Positions 15,810-24,224 of a DNA stretch of 46,768 nt are shown piece by piece. The DNA comes from Anabaena azotica FACHB-119 (GTDB taxonomy: Bacteria > Cyanobacteriota > Cyanobacteriia > Cyanobacteriales > Nostocaceae). Below the pieces are notes generated by a model. It saw only the letters and a program-made list of their open reading frames with translations. It made no database searches and had not been told where the DNA came from. The stretch spans positions 1 to 46,768 of the forward strand of contig NZ_JACJSG010000056.1 in NCBI RefSeq assembly GCF_014697625.1, in the 5' to 3' direction. The position numbers and the translations under genes are program-made. Position 1 is the stretch's first letter. Every line of letters begins with the position of its first letter.

Positions 15810-17450
15810 CTACGCGATACTCCCTCGCTTCCTAGCTTCTTTGTAAGAAGTACCGACATTTTTCAAGCCGGCTTTAATCATTTGTTTTTCTAGTAGGGCG
15901 AAGAATCGGGTTTTATCGCCGCCTCTGACTACGGCTTGGTTGTGGGCTTCGGCGATCGCCACTGGATAACCATATCCTTTCTGCACCTGTGCTAACATCA
16001 ATCCTAAAGCTTGGTCAAACATTTCTGTATCTTGAGCTACCCAGGCAGGAACTTCTATCCGTGCGATTTCTGTACCAACATGGACATAGCAAAAGTATAT
16101 GCTGTGGTCTCCATAAAGCTCTAAAATCCTAGTATTACTCCGCCACAAGGGGCCGCGTTGTCCTGGTTGCAGTTGGGTTGTCCACAATGCTGTATCCCGC
16201 AGAGGGTCAAATACTTTACATGGTACTTTTTCTAATTGATTGGGGCAATAACTAGCACAATCAGGTGCAGTATGAGGACAAACCATTAAACGCAAAAAAT
16301 TCACTGCTTCCACATTCCGGGAGGCGCTAACATAACCCATCAGAGGAATTTGAGCATGACGCATTTGCTGCCAAGCTTCTAAAATTGGGGGTAAGATATG
16401 ATCTCTTGCATCTTGGGGTAACTGTTCTAAGAACCAGTAGATTAATGAACCATCTACCATTGCGAGAGTGGGGGGAGTGGGGGGAGATGGGGGAGTATCT
16501 GAGGTGGATGAATGAGTATTTGAGATAGATGAATCCGCCTCTGAGGTGGATGAATGAGTATTTGAGATAGATGAATCCGCCTCTGAGGTGGATGAACGAG
16601 TATCTGAGCTAGATGAATCCGCCTCTGAGCTAGATGAACGAGTATCTGAGGTGGATGAACGAGTATCTGAGGTGGATGAACGAGTATCTGAGGTGGATGA
16701 ATGAGTATTTGAGATAGATGAATCCGCCTCTGAGGTGGATGAACGAGTATCTGAGGTGGATGAACGAGTATCTGAGGTGGATGAACGAGTATCTGAGATA
16801 GATGAATCCGCCTCTGAGGTGGATGAACGAGTATCTGAGCTAGATGAACGAGTATCTGAGGTGGATATTTCTCCTCTGCTCCTCTGCTCCTCTGCTCCTC
16901 TGCTCCCCCAGTCCCCAGTCCCCAGTCCCCAGTCCCCAGCGCCCTCATGTGCGTTACAAGCCAGTTCAGCTAAAACAATTGCTTCGCTGGCTGTGCGGCG
17001 GAAACTCATCCATTCCTCGGTTCTAATTCCCCACTGGCGGGACATATATAAATCTTCTTGGCGGTAAAATACCTCTGGCAAACTATCGAGTATGGGGTAG
17101 CGATTTTGTCCGTAATGTAGAACTACCCTACCGATATTTAACAGGTAACAGTAAGCAATTTCGTGGTGACTGGGGGAGATTTGCGAACCATCGGTGGCGA
17201 TGACGGTATGTACCTTGGGAGGCGTGGGAATAGCTACACAGGTGTTAAGCGGCTCAAGGGGTGTAGCATTAGCAAAGAGAATGCGATCGCGCCACTTTTC
17301 CTGACGTTCAATTAACTCTTGTTGAAAATCGATAGCCTTTTTGAGATGCTGTTGCGCCAACTCTAAACGCTGGCGACTAGCCACAGCCTCTAGGGATAGA
17401 TGCTGGCTTAAACCCTGCATTTGTCGCGCTAATTTCGTCAGGTCAAGCAT
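15810..17450 (-). CDS. NurA-domain nuclease with a low-complexity insert
   Basis: 546 residues; without the insert about 385, a normal NurA size. NurA is a Mn-dependent 5'-3' nuclease, best known in archaea where it works with the HerA ATPase in DNA-end resection; the cyanobacterial role is not established. Motif I is ATDGSQISPSHHE (D87) and motif II is AMVDGSLIYWFLEQL, followed later by HVGTEIARIEVPAWV. Residues about 170-330 between the two motifs form an insert of Ser/Thr/Asp heptads, preceded by GDWGLGTGDWG encoded by GGGGACT-type repeat DNA. The insert is exactly in frame and the flanking motifs are intact, so the protein may still fold with a long disordered loop. No herA gene is nearby. 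Confidence 0.85.
   Translation of the reverse strand: MLDLTKLARQMQGLSQHLSLEAVASRQRLELAQQHLKKAIDFQQELIERQEKWRDRILFANATPLEPLNTCVAIPTPPKVHTVIATDGSQISPSHHEIAYCYLLNIGRVVLHYGQNRYPILDSLPEVFYRQEDLYMSRQWGIRTEEWMSFRRTASEAIVLAELACNAHEGAGDWGLGTGDWGSRGAEEQRSRGEISTSDTRSSSSDTRSSTSEADSSISDTRSSTSDTRSSTSDTRSSTSEADSSISNTHSSTSDTRSSTSDTRSSTSDTRSSSSEADSSSSDTRSSTSEADSSISNTHSSTSEADSSISNTHSSTSDTPPSPPTPPTLAMVDGSLIYWFLEQLPQDARDHILPPILEAWQQMRHAQIPLMGYVSASRNVEAVNFLRLMVCPHTAPDCASYCPNQLEKVPCKVFDPLRDTALWTTQLQPGQRGPLWRSNTRILELYGDHSIYFCYVHVGTEIARIEVPAWVAQDTEMFDQALGLMLAQVQKGYGYPVAIAEAHNQAVVRGGDKTRFFALLEKQMIKAGLKNVGTSYKEARKRGSIA
16495..16868. repeat. 21 bp coding minisatellite inside the NurA gene
   Basis: About 17 copies of a 21 bp unit (for example GTATCTGAGGTGGATGAAC with small variants) encode the heptads DTRSSTS, EADSSIS and NTHSSTS. 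The variants recur in a higher-order pattern, which indicates expansion by unequal exchange or slippage of multi-unit blocks. Because 21 is divisible by 3 and the unit lacks stops, other frames are also open across it; those frames are not genes. Confidence 0.95.
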
Positions 17451-17452
17451 AA

Positions 17453-17545
17453 GTTGTCAGTTATCAGTTATCAGTTATCAGTTATCAGTTGTCAGTTGTC
17501 AGTTATCAGGTGATGTTCCCTGTTCATTGTTCACTGATAACTGAC
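17453..17545. repeat. TCAGTTA/TCAGTTG heptamer array
   Basis: About eight heptamers followed by degenerate copies. It lies directly upstream of the nurA start codon and fills most of the gap to the HAD gene. Confidence 0.9.
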
Positions 17546-17564
17546 ACACCTAGTCCCCAGTCCC

Positions 17565-18350
17565 TCAAACCCACCCTGAAAAATCTTTAACAAATTGAGA
17601 CAAAGATAATAACTGGATTTGCGGATCGCTTTGGGCTATTTTTCTTTCTGCTTGGGTATTATAGCCCCAGTCTGCCAAGAAAAGCTTAACATCTGCCAAG
17701 TCCGTTTGCTGTTGGACTAGCTGTAATGTTTTGAGTCTATCTTCTACAAACCATAAACTCACGGGTTTGTGATCTGCCGCTTGAATTAACTCGCGCAAAA
17801 TTTCATATTTAGGACGCTTTACTTCTTTACCAAAAATTGCGGCTGCTGGTAAATCTACACCTTCTTGCTTTAATAACTGTTGGACAAAACGTCCCTCTTT
17901 GGTGGTGACAATATACAACTTAACTTCACTTGCTAGGGTGATTTTAAGTTTCTCGATTATACCCTGATAAAATCTATGCAGACTCAGCCATCCATCTAAA
18001 TCGTTAGCAATCCATTTATCACGCAAGCCGTCTAATTTTGTGGCAATTTCTTTTGCTTGTAGATGGCTATCTAATAATATCTTTGGGGTAATATTTCCCC
18101 AGTTATGAAGGATATGATCATCAGAATTACCGTCTATTAATGCTTTGATTAAAACAGGCATTTCCCAACCTGTTTCAATTACAGGACGGAGACGATAAAA
18201 TCTTAAAGCCAAATCATCTGGGGGTGCGTCATTAGCAGACGACCAAATTTGGCAATAAGTACGCCAGGCTACCTCAAAATATTCGATTAGTCCGTCGCAA
18301 ATTACTCCATCAAAGTCCAGGGCTAAAATTGTGGGATTACTTGCGGTCAT
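17565..18350 (-). CDS. HAD-superfamily hydrolase
   Basis: 261 residues. The N-terminal motif I is LALDFDGVICDG (nucleophile D12 and acid D14). Motif II is IVTTKEGRF (T). Motif III/IV is probably KEVKRPKYEIL for the lysine and WFVEDRLKTL for the acidic pair. A long helical cap lies between motifs I and II. It would be a soluble phosphatase of small phosphorylated molecules; the substrate is unknown. It starts at ATG 18350. It is on the same strand as nurA but separated from it by repeats, so joint expression is doubtful. Confidence 0.85.
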   Translation of the reverse strand: MTASNPTILALDFDGVICDGLIEYFEVAWRTYCQIWSSANDAPPDDLALRFYRLRPVIETGWEMPVLIKALIDGNSDDHILHNWGNITPKILLDSHLQAKEIATKLDGLRDKWIANDLDGWLSLHRFYQGIIEKLKITLASEVKLYIVTTKEGRFVQQLLKQEGVDLPAAAIFGKEVKRPKYEILRELIQAADHKPVSLWFVEDRLKTLQLVQQQTDLADVKLFLADWGYNTQAERKIAQSDPQIQLLSLSQFVKDFSGWV

Positions 18351-18471
18351 TGTTTACAAAATGAATACTGCTGTTGTCAGCTTAACGTATTCATTAATTA
18401 TTTTCTGTATAAAAGTATCTTAATAAGTTAATTAAATACCCAATATTTGATGAATGTATTTACATTTCTAA

Positions 18472-18915
18472 TCACTCTAATTGCTGCGGATTAACAATTA
18501 CTATGTTTGGTATAACTACAAAATCACGAGGATTAAATGTTAATAAATGTGTAACTTCATGATAAAGCATTACTGCAACTATACGAGCATCATGAGTCCG
18601 CTTACCCATCACTTTGTAAGTTGTAACCAAATCTAACCAATTGACAAAAATATCTGAAGACTCCTCTAACAAAGGGAAGCGATTAAGAAGTTGATCTATT
18701 GTGCTTCTTATTTGTTCTACTGTCCATCCTAAACCATTTACTTCAACTGGTCTTGTGGCAACAACCCAAAACTCAACAATAATTTGATCTGTGAGAAAGC
18801 ACTCATCGCCTTGTGCAAGTAAAAAAGATACCGTGTTTGTTGCTAATTCGTGCTGCACATCACAAGGGTTACACAGACGTATAATAACATTAGTATCAAG
18901 CAAGTATTTTGCCAT
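18472..18915 (-). CDS. PIN-domain ribonuclease toxin (VapC-like)
   Basis: 147 residues, a PIN domain of the VapC type that cleaves RNA when free of its antitoxin. It opens LLDTNVIIRL with the first metal-binding aspartate (D7). Further acidic positions are E in IIVEFWVVATRP, D in RTHDARIVAVM, and a late one in FNPRDFVVI, so the four-acid active site appears complete. Its ATG overlaps the stop of the gene before it (TAATG), the translational coupling typical of toxin-antitoxin operons. Confidence 0.9.
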   Translation of the reverse strand: MAKYLLDTNVIIRLCNPCDVQHELATNTVSFLLAQGDECFLTDQIIVEFWVVATRPVEVNGLGWTVEQIRSTIDQLLNRFPLLEESSDIFVNWLDLVTTYKVMGKRTHDARIVAVMLYHEVTHLLTFNPRDFVVIPNIVIVNPQQLE

Positions 18916-19193
18916 TATTCATAAATGCTATCACGGCTAACGGCTTCATCTGATAGACTTAGACTGTTTTTAGGAAGTTGTGATACCCATTCCTGAAACT
19001 CTCTTGCTCGTTCTCTTGGTGTCAGGCTTTGCCACAAAGGGACAGATGAAATTTCTTGTTGTGATTTTAATTCAATAGAGGCTATATAATCAGCGATTTG
19101 CTGGAGTTGTTCTTCGTTGAGTTTGTCAATTTCTTTTTTTAGCTTTTCTCTCAGCATATTATTTTCACACTTTATATATACATAAAATTTCAT
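18915..19193 (-). CDS. probable antitoxin partner of the PIN toxin
   Basis: 92 residues (or about 80 if started at the internal ATG at 19157, MLREKLKKEIDKL). A helical, charged N-terminal half (KLNEEQLQQIADYIASIEL) is followed by LWQSLTPRERAREFQEWVSQ and an acidic tail. This resembles cyanobacterial antitoxins found upstream of PIN genes, but I see no clear AbrB, RHH or Phd DNA-binding motif. GAGGAGA lies about 14 bp before the ATG at 19193, so I kept the longer form. The call rests mainly on position and overlap with the toxin gene. Confidence 0.75.
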   Translation of the reverse strand: MKFYVYIKCENNMLREKLKKEIDKLNEEQLQQIADYIASIELKSQQEISSVPLWQSLTPRERAREFQEWVSQLPKNSLSLSDEAVSRDSIYE

Positions 19194-19225
19194 TCATATC
19201 ATAACATTCTCCTCTGTGCTAAAAC

Positions 19226-20071
19226 CTATTTTTGATAAGTACTAGGTATCAAAACCCCATGTTTGGGACTAAATAATAATGCCAATAGGAATAATCCCGA
19301 AACTACTAGAACAATTGCTGGGCCGGAGGGCAAATTGTAGAAGTAGCTGAGGTACATACCGCTAATACTAGAAAATACGCCAATACCTGCACCTAAAAAC
19401 ATGACTTGGTGCAAGCGTTTAACTAATAGATAAGCTGTTGCTCCTGGTGTAATTAATAGTGATAAAACTAAGATTACGCCTACTGCTTTCATGCTGGCGA
19501 CAATTGTTAAGGCAATTAGCAGCATTAAGCCGAAGTTGAGTTTATTTACTGGTAAGCCTGCGGCTTGTGCGCCTAATGGGTCGAAGGTGTAAAATAATAG
19601 TTCTTTGTATAACAAAATAACTACTATTAAAACAATGGCGGCGATAATAGCAGTATCACGTACTTCATCAATGGTAACGCCCAGGATATTACCAAATAAG
19701 AAGTGATTCAGGTCGATTTTATTATCTTTTTGAATAACCGTAATTAGGGTTACGCCAAGGGCAAAGAATGCAGAAAATACTATACCCATTGCTGCATCTT
19801 CTTTAATTGGCGATCGCGTCCTAATCCATGCGATCGCCATCGTACTCATGACCCCAGCAATAAACGCGCCTACAAAGATATTAGCACCGATCATAAAGGC
19901 GATCGCTAATCCCGGCAAGACCGAGTGGCTAATAGCATCACCCAACAGCGCTAATCTTTGCACCATCAGGTAACTACCCACAACCGCACACAATAAACCT
20001 ACCAAAATTGCAATCACTAGCGATCGCTGCATAAAGCCATATTGCAACGGTTCAATTAAAGCTTCTAACAT
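19226..20071 (-). CDS. metal ABC transporter permease (ABC-3 family, MntB/ZnuB type)
   Basis: 281 residues with about eight hydrophobic segments, typical of the ABC-3 permease family for Mn, Zn or Fe. Conserved blocks are LVGLLCAVVGSYLMVQRLAL, LGDAISHSVLPGLAIAF and MKAVGVILVLSLLITPGATA. It sits in the inner membrane and pairs with the ATPase encoded upstream on the same strand, 170 bp away across a repeat array, and with the binding lipoprotein encoded divergently. Confidence 0.93.
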   Translation of the reverse strand: MLEALIEPLQYGFMQRSLVIAILVGLLCAVVGSYLMVQRLALLGDAISHSVLPGLAIAFMIGANIFVGAFIAGVMSTMAIAWIRTRSPIKEDAAMGIVFSAFFALGVTLITVIQKDNKIDLNHFLFGNILGVTIDEVRDTAIIAAIVLIVVILLYKELLFYTFDPLGAQAAGLPVNKLNFGLMLLIALTIVASMKAVGVILVLSLLITPGATAYLLVKRLHQVMFLGAGIGVFSSISGMYLSYFYNLPSGPAIVLVVSGLFLLALLFSPKHGVLIPSTYQK

Positions 20072-20078
20072 AATTTAG

Positions 20079-20165
20079 TCATTAGTCATTAGTCAATAGT
20101 CAACAGTCAATAGTCATTAGTCAATAGTCATTAGTCAATAGTCAATAGTCATTAGTTATTAGTCC
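20079..20165. repeat. AGTCATT / AGTCAAT heptamer array
   Basis: About twelve units of TAGTCAT, TAGTCAA and CAGTCAA between the permease and ATPase genes, followed by a CCCTTTCC tract to about 20240. It splits what would otherwise be a tight operon. Confidence 0.9.
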
Positions 20166-20241
20166 ATAGAAAGGTTAGAGGCTTATTCCTTTCACCCTTT
20201 CCCCTTTCCCCTTTTCCCTTTCCCCTTCTCCTTTCCCCTTG

Positions 20242-21039
20242 CTATGCTGCATCGGAAAAGTACATAACTTTACCACCGTAAGCATGACTAAGGTTTTCTT
20301 CTGTCAGAACTTGTTGACGGGAACCTGTGGCGATTAATTCCCGATTTAATAAGATTAAATCATCAAAATGGCTGATAGATTCGCCTAAGTCGTGGTTAAC
20401 TACTAGGACAATTTTTTGAGAATCTGCTAGTTCGTGAAAGACTTCAAAAATTACTGTTTGGGTTTTTTGATCAATACCTACAAATGGTTCATCAAAACAG
20501 AAAATGTCTGCTTGCTGTGCTAAAGCCCTGGCTAAAAATACTCTTTGCTGTTGTCCACCTGATAATTGTCCGATGGGGCGATCGCAATATTCAATCATTC
20601 CCACCCTTTGTAGCGCATTTTTCGCAACTTGGCGACTCACCGCCGAGAAACTCCGCAACCAGCCTGTTTTCTTCACCCTTCCCATCATCACCACATCCCA
20701 AACTGTGGCGGGGTAACTCCAGTCAATTTGGCTACGTTGGGGAACATAGGCGACTTTCCCCAACTGCTGCATCAAGGGTTTGTCTTGATACAGTACCTTA
20801 CCACTACTGACGGGAACCAAACCTAACATTGCTTTCATGAGTGTGCTTTTACCTGCGCCGTTAGGGCCGAATATCCCCGTCAGTCGTCCCGGTTTGACAA
20901 TACAGTTAACATCCCGCAAAGCTTCCTGTGTACGGTAATGTACTCCTAAATGGGAGATATTAATTGCTGCTGTTGCTGTGTAGCTATTAACTGATTCAAA
21001 GGTAGAATCACCTGCTAAGGAAAAGTTCGCAATTCGCAT
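20242..21039 (-). CDS. metal ABC transporter ATP-binding protein (MntA/ZnuC type)
   Basis: 265 residues when started at the ATG at 21039 (MRIANFSLAGDS). Walker A is GIFGPNGAGKSTLMK, the Q-loop region is YVPQRSQIDWSYP, the ABC signature is LSGGQQQRVFLARAL, and Walker B is ADIFCFDEPFVGID followed by VNHDLGE for the H-loop. QRSQIDWSYPATVWDVVMMG is typical of Mn/Zn-type importers. The frame is open to 21141, but that extension overlaps the divergent lipoprotein gene and is phenylalanine/serine-rich, unlike the family. It energises uptake through the permease encoded downstream. Confidence 0.95.
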   Translation of the reverse strand: MRIANFSLAGDSTFESVNSYTATAAINISHLGVHYRTQEALRDVNCIVKPGRLTGIFGPNGAGKSTLMKAMLGLVPVSSGKVLYQDKPLMQQLGKVAYVPQRSQIDWSYPATVWDVVMMGRVKKTGWLRSFSAVSRQVAKNALQRVGMIEYCDRPIGQLSGGQQQRVFLARALAQQADIFCFDEPFVGIDQKTQTVIFEVFHELADSQKIVLVVNHDLGESISHFDDLILLNRELIATGSRQQVLTEENLSHAYGGKVMYFSDAA

Positions 21040-21131
21040 AATGTCATTTCCGAGACTGAAAAAATGAAAAGAATATGAAAATACTGTACCTTGAAAAATG
21101 AGAGAAATATGAAAATTAATATAACAGTCCG
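21040..21131. promoter_or_regulatory. divergent promoter region of the metal transporter
   Basis: 92 bp between the ATPase and binding-protein genes. It is A/T-rich with two direct copies of AATATGAAAAT (21072-21082 and 21106-21116), 34 bp apart, plus related GAAAAAATGAAAAG. Spaced direct repeats in this position suit a metal-responsive regulator such as the ManR/ManS system, but the site is not a recognised consensus. I do not see the palindromic Zur/Fur-type box TGATAATnATTATCA. Confidence 0.4.
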
Positions 21132-22106
21132 ATGAATACAATCACTCACTCAAAAGCCAGATATTGCTGGCAGCCAGTATTAGCAATAGTTTTGGCACTT
21201 TTGGTAGATGGATGTGCAGCAGTTAACTCTAACCGAAATAGTCCAGATGCGGGGGGAAAACCGCGAGTAGTTGCGACTAGCACCATCATTGCTGATTTAG
21301 CGCAGGAAGTCGGGGGAGAGGAAATTCAGCTAACGGGGATTCTTAAACCAGGGGCTGATCCTCACGTTTACGAACCAGTACCCGCCGATAGTCGGTATTT
21401 AGAAGAAGCCGACTTGATTTTATACAACGGCTACAACTTAGAACCAGGGCTGATTAAGTTAATGAATGCTGCTGGAGGTAAGGCGCGGAAGTTAGCAGTG
21501 GGAGAAGTCGTCAAGCCGTTACAGTTGGATAAAGGCGGCGCAGTAGTTCCAGATCCTCACGTTTGGGGAAGCGCAGAAAATGCAGCAGCTATGGTTAATA
21601 GTATTCGAGATGGCTTAATTGAGTTATCCCCCAAAGACAGAGAGAAATATACTCAGAGGGCTGCACAACTTACAAATGAGTTAAAACAACTCCATAGTTG
21701 GATTAATCAACAAATACAGACAATTCCGCCAGATAAACGTAAGCTGGTAACTACACATGATGCTTTTCAATATTATGGACGGGCTTATGGACTTGCGATC
21801 GCCGGCACATTAATTGGCATCAGCACCGAAGAACAACCAAGCGCCCAAACAGTGCAAAAATTAGTAGAATCAATTAAAAAAACGGGTGTCCCAGCAATTT
21901 TTGCCGAAACTACAATTAATCCTGCCTTAATTAAAACCGTTGCCCAAGAAGCAGGCATAAAATTAGCGCCAAATCAACTGTATTCTGATTCCATTGGTGC
22001 TAAAGGAAGTAATGGTGATACTTACATCAAAATGATGGAAGCCAACACCCGCGCCATTGTTGAAGCCTTGGGGGGAAAATATACACCCTTTCAACTAAAG
22101 AAATAA
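21132..22106 (+). CDS. Mn/Zn-binding lipoprotein of an ABC importer (cluster A-I, TroA/MntC type)
   Basis: 324 residues. The lipoprotein signal ends in the lipobox LVDGC (Cys28). Metal ligands by position are H78 (GADPHVYEP), H143 (VPDPHVWGS), H209 (TTHDAF) and D286 (YSDSIG). The cyanobacterial MntC and PsaA-type Mn proteins have Glu at the third position, while TroA and Bacillus-type MntA proteins have His, as here. The long His-rich loop of ZnuA is absent, which argues against a dedicated zinc protein. I therefore call Mn or Mn/Zn uptake. The ATPase and permease genes are divergent from it. It works in the periplasm anchored to the inner membrane. Confidence 0.92.
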   Translation: MNTITHSKARYCWQPVLAIVLALLVDGCAAVNSNRNSPDAGGKPRVVATSTIIADLAQEVGGEEIQLTGILKPGADPHVYEPVPADSRYLEEADLILYNGYNLEPGLIKLMNAAGGKARKLAVGEVVKPLQLDKGGAVVPDPHVWGSAENAAAMVNSIRDGLIELSPKDREKYTQRAAQLTNELKQLHSWINQQIQTIPPDKRKLVTTHDAFQYYGRAYGLAIAGTLIGISTEEQPSAQTVQKLVESIKKTGVPAIFAETTINPALIKTVAQEAGIKLAPNQLYSDSIGAKGSNGDTYIKMMEANTRAIVEALGGKYTPFQLKK

Positions 22107-22287
22107 ACCTTCAATTCGACCTGTATTTCTATAGTTAGAGGTGAAATGAAAATTACAGGAATAAGATATAACCACAGGTATGTAATTTCTGATAAAATAG
22201 TAAACTCTTACTGAAGAAAGAACTAATTAAAACTGGGATTTTCTAGATTGGGTGAGTAAACATAAACTTTTAATTTGTGTACTAGCC

Positions 22288-22635
22288 ATGAATAACGAAA
22301 AACTAGAAAATCAAAATAATCAATCTGCAGAAATTAGACAACCAGTAAGTCAAGATTGGCATTCTCGTGAAGAACCCACTGCTAAAGAACAGAACCTAAC
22401 AGCTAACCCAGGCGATAAAATTGACGATAACAAATCTCTGGAAGAAAAAGCCCAACAGGTAGCTGTAGATTCACCAGACATTACAGGCGACCATATTACA
22501 GTTCCTACTTACTTCGTTGTAGACTACCCCGATGGTGAGAAGAAAGCACTCCACCACGTAAAAGACGCTGAAGAAATTTCTGATGTAATTCGTCAAGCCA
22601 GAGTAGATGAAGACGGAAATCGCATTTGGTGGTAA
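22288..22635 (+). CDS. hypothetical acidic protein
   Basis: 115 residues from the ATG at 22288 (a GTG at 22252 would add 12). The N-terminal 70 residues are polar and probably disordered (NNEKLENQNNQSAEIRQPV). The C-terminal 45 residues look folded and conserved: VPTYFVVDYPDGEKKALHHV, then acidic and ending in GNRIWW. I recognise no family. No signal or membrane segment is seen. It stands alone, with an A/T-rich 145 bp leader after the metal-binding lipoprotein gene. Neither start has a good ribosome site. Confidence 0.65.
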   Translation: MNNEKLENQNNQSAEIRQPVSQDWHSREEPTAKEQNLTANPGDKIDDNKSLEEKAQQVAVDSPDITGDHITVPTYFVVDYPDGEKKALHHVKDAEEISDVIRQARVDEDGNRIWW

Positions 22636-22649
22636 TCCTCTTACAATTC

Positions 22650-22739
22650 AAAATTAAGAACACCAAGTTTTGTAGGGTGGGCAATGCCCACCATTTGCTT
22701 ATTGATAAAGTGTAAGATGTCGAATTAAAATTAAGAACA
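22650..22739. repeat. palindromic GTGGGCAATGCCCAC element flanked by 13 bp direct repeats
   Basis: GGGTGGGCAATGCCCACC lies at about 22675-22692. The identical 13-mer AAAATTAAGAACA occurs on both sides (22650-22662 and 22727-22739). The same palindrome occurs at about 6473-6489 in the AlkB remnant. The direct repeats may be a target duplication or a local duplication. Confidence 0.6.
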
Positions 22740-23015
22740 TTTAAAAATAGAGAGAAACCATTAACTATCGATGAAGCCGAGGAATGGTTTACAAATATAA
22801 CTCAATCGAAGTTGCGATCGCCTGATGCCCAAATAGACTTAAAGCAAGAAGTGAAATTAGACAATATGGATAGAAACACAGTCAAAAAATTCGAGAAAGC
22901 ATATCGTGCTGTTTCTTATCTAGAACATCTTTACATAGACCATGATTTTCGGCTGATTAAAAGCCGAAGAGAAGCTACACAGCGACCAAGTTATACTATT
23001 GCTATCCGTTTGTAG
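22716..23015 (+). pseudogene. 5'-truncated or non-ATG hypothetical reading frame
   Basis: A frame open from the stop at 22713-22715 to TAG at 23013-23015, about 99 codons. It reads PLTIDEAEEWFTNITQSKLR in the middle and FRLIKSRREATQRPSYTIAI near the end. The composition looks coding, but there is no ATG before 22866 and no good GTG/TTG start with a ribosome site; TTG 22812 is the best candidate. The palindromic repeat just upstream suggests the original start was removed or displaced. The family is not recognised. Confidence 0.45.
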
Positions 23016-23038
23016 TGTGTAATTAGTAGTTATGGTAT

Positions 23039-24139
23039 TTATAAATTATCGGCATTCTCTACTTTTAATACTATTGTTTCTAACTCAGTTTCTAACTGCT
23101 CAATAGTTGGTAAATTATCATGTAATTGCTCAGGTAAAGTATCTTGTATTTGGTATGTAGAAACACCAATAGGCTTATCAATATCGCGTAGAGAATATTC
23201 TGCTATTATTTTATTTCTACTTTTACACAAAATCAGTCCAATTGTAGGCTGATCATCTGGATGCCTTAATAAATCATCTACCGCACTTACATAAAAATTC
23301 ATCTTACCAGAAAATTCAGGTTTAAATTCCTCAATCTTAAGGTCAATCACCACAAAACAGCGCAAACGCAGGTGATAAAACAACAAATCAATATAAAAAT
23401 CCTCGCCACCTACTTCAAGATGGTACTGACTACCAACAAAAGCAAAACCAACGCCTAATTCTAGTAGAAAATCCCGAATGTGATTGATTAATGCACGTTC
23501 TAAATCACGCTCTAAAAAATCCTCTCCTAAATTGAGAAAATCAAACTTATAAGGGTCTTTTAATAACTGCTGTGCTAATTCTGATTGTGGCTGAGGTAGT
23601 GTGTTGTTAAAGTTAGTAGTTGCTTGACCTTGACGTTGATATAATTTGCTCTCAATTTGATGAACTAAAACATTGCGACTCCAACCATGTTGGATAGTTC
23701 GCTGTGCATACCAAAGACGTTCTGTTGTGTCTTCGACAGCATCCAAAATACGGACATTGTGACCCCAAGGAATTTGTGCAACAACCTGTTGCACAATTTG
23801 CTCATCCTGGTAAGCTTCAGCCAACGCCCGCATATACTTGAGGTTTCTGGGTGAGAAACCTTTCATCTGTGGGAAAGCTTTCTGTAAGTCAGCAGCCAGT
23901 CGAGTAATAACTTTTGCCCCCCAGCCTTGCTGCTGTTGTCGATGTAGAATATCTCGTCCAATTTGCCAGTAAAGCAATACTAATTCTTTATTGACTGCAA
24001 CTGCTGCCCTTAATTGGGCGCTAGAAATTCTTGTCTTTAATTCAGCTAAAAAATCTTCGTAACCTACAATATCTGATGTACTACTTTTTGCCAGTTTAGG
24101 TATATCATCCGTCATAAATACTTTATACAATCGACTCAT
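23039..24139 (-). CDS. YhcG-type (DUF1016) PD-(D/E)xK nuclease-domain protein
   Basis: 366 residues. The N-terminal DUF1016 helical domain (about 25-160) has LLYWQIGRDILHRQQQQGWG, SPRNLKYMRALAEAYQ and QIPWGHNVRILDAV. The C-terminal half (about 200-345) is the nuclease-like domain with DFLELGVGFAFVG-type strands, EDFYIDLLFYHLRLRCFVVI and DLKIEEFKPE, in which D and ExK-like residues form the PDDEXK core. The E. coli homologue is encoded near mobile DNA and thought to act on DNA, but its role is unclear. The start could instead be the ATG at 24115 (MTDDIPKL). No restriction-modification partner is adjacent. Confidence 0.87.
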   Translation of the reverse strand: MSRLYKVFMTDDIPKLAKSSTSDIVGYEDFLAELKTRISSAQLRAAVAVNKELVLLYWQIGRDILHRQQQQGWGAKVITRLAADLQKAFPQMKGFSPRNLKYMRALAEAYQDEQIVQQVVAQIPWGHNVRILDAVEDTTERLWYAQRTIQHGWSRNVLVHQIESKLYQRQGQATTNFNNTLPQPQSELAQQLLKDPYKFDFLNLGEDFLERDLERALINHIRDFLLELGVGFAFVGSQYHLEVGGEDFYIDLLFYHLRLRCFVVIDLKIEEFKPEFSGKMNFYVSAVDDLLRHPDDQPTIGLILCKSRNKIIAEYSLRDIDKPIGVSTYQIQDTLPEQLHDNLPTIEQLETELETIVLKVENADNL

Positions 24140-24224
24140 TCTAACTCTACTGCTAAGTTGACTCAGACGACGACAGTTGAGAAATTAAAGCAAAATAGAA
24201 ATGTAGCCTGTTGTTTAGCCAACC

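Noticed and set aside
16454..17067. Long alternative frames on both strands across the NurA insert (ILVHPPQ and DERVSEV repeats)
   Set aside because: The 21 bp unit lacks stops, so several frames are open automatically. The flanking conserved motifs show the NurA frame is the real one.
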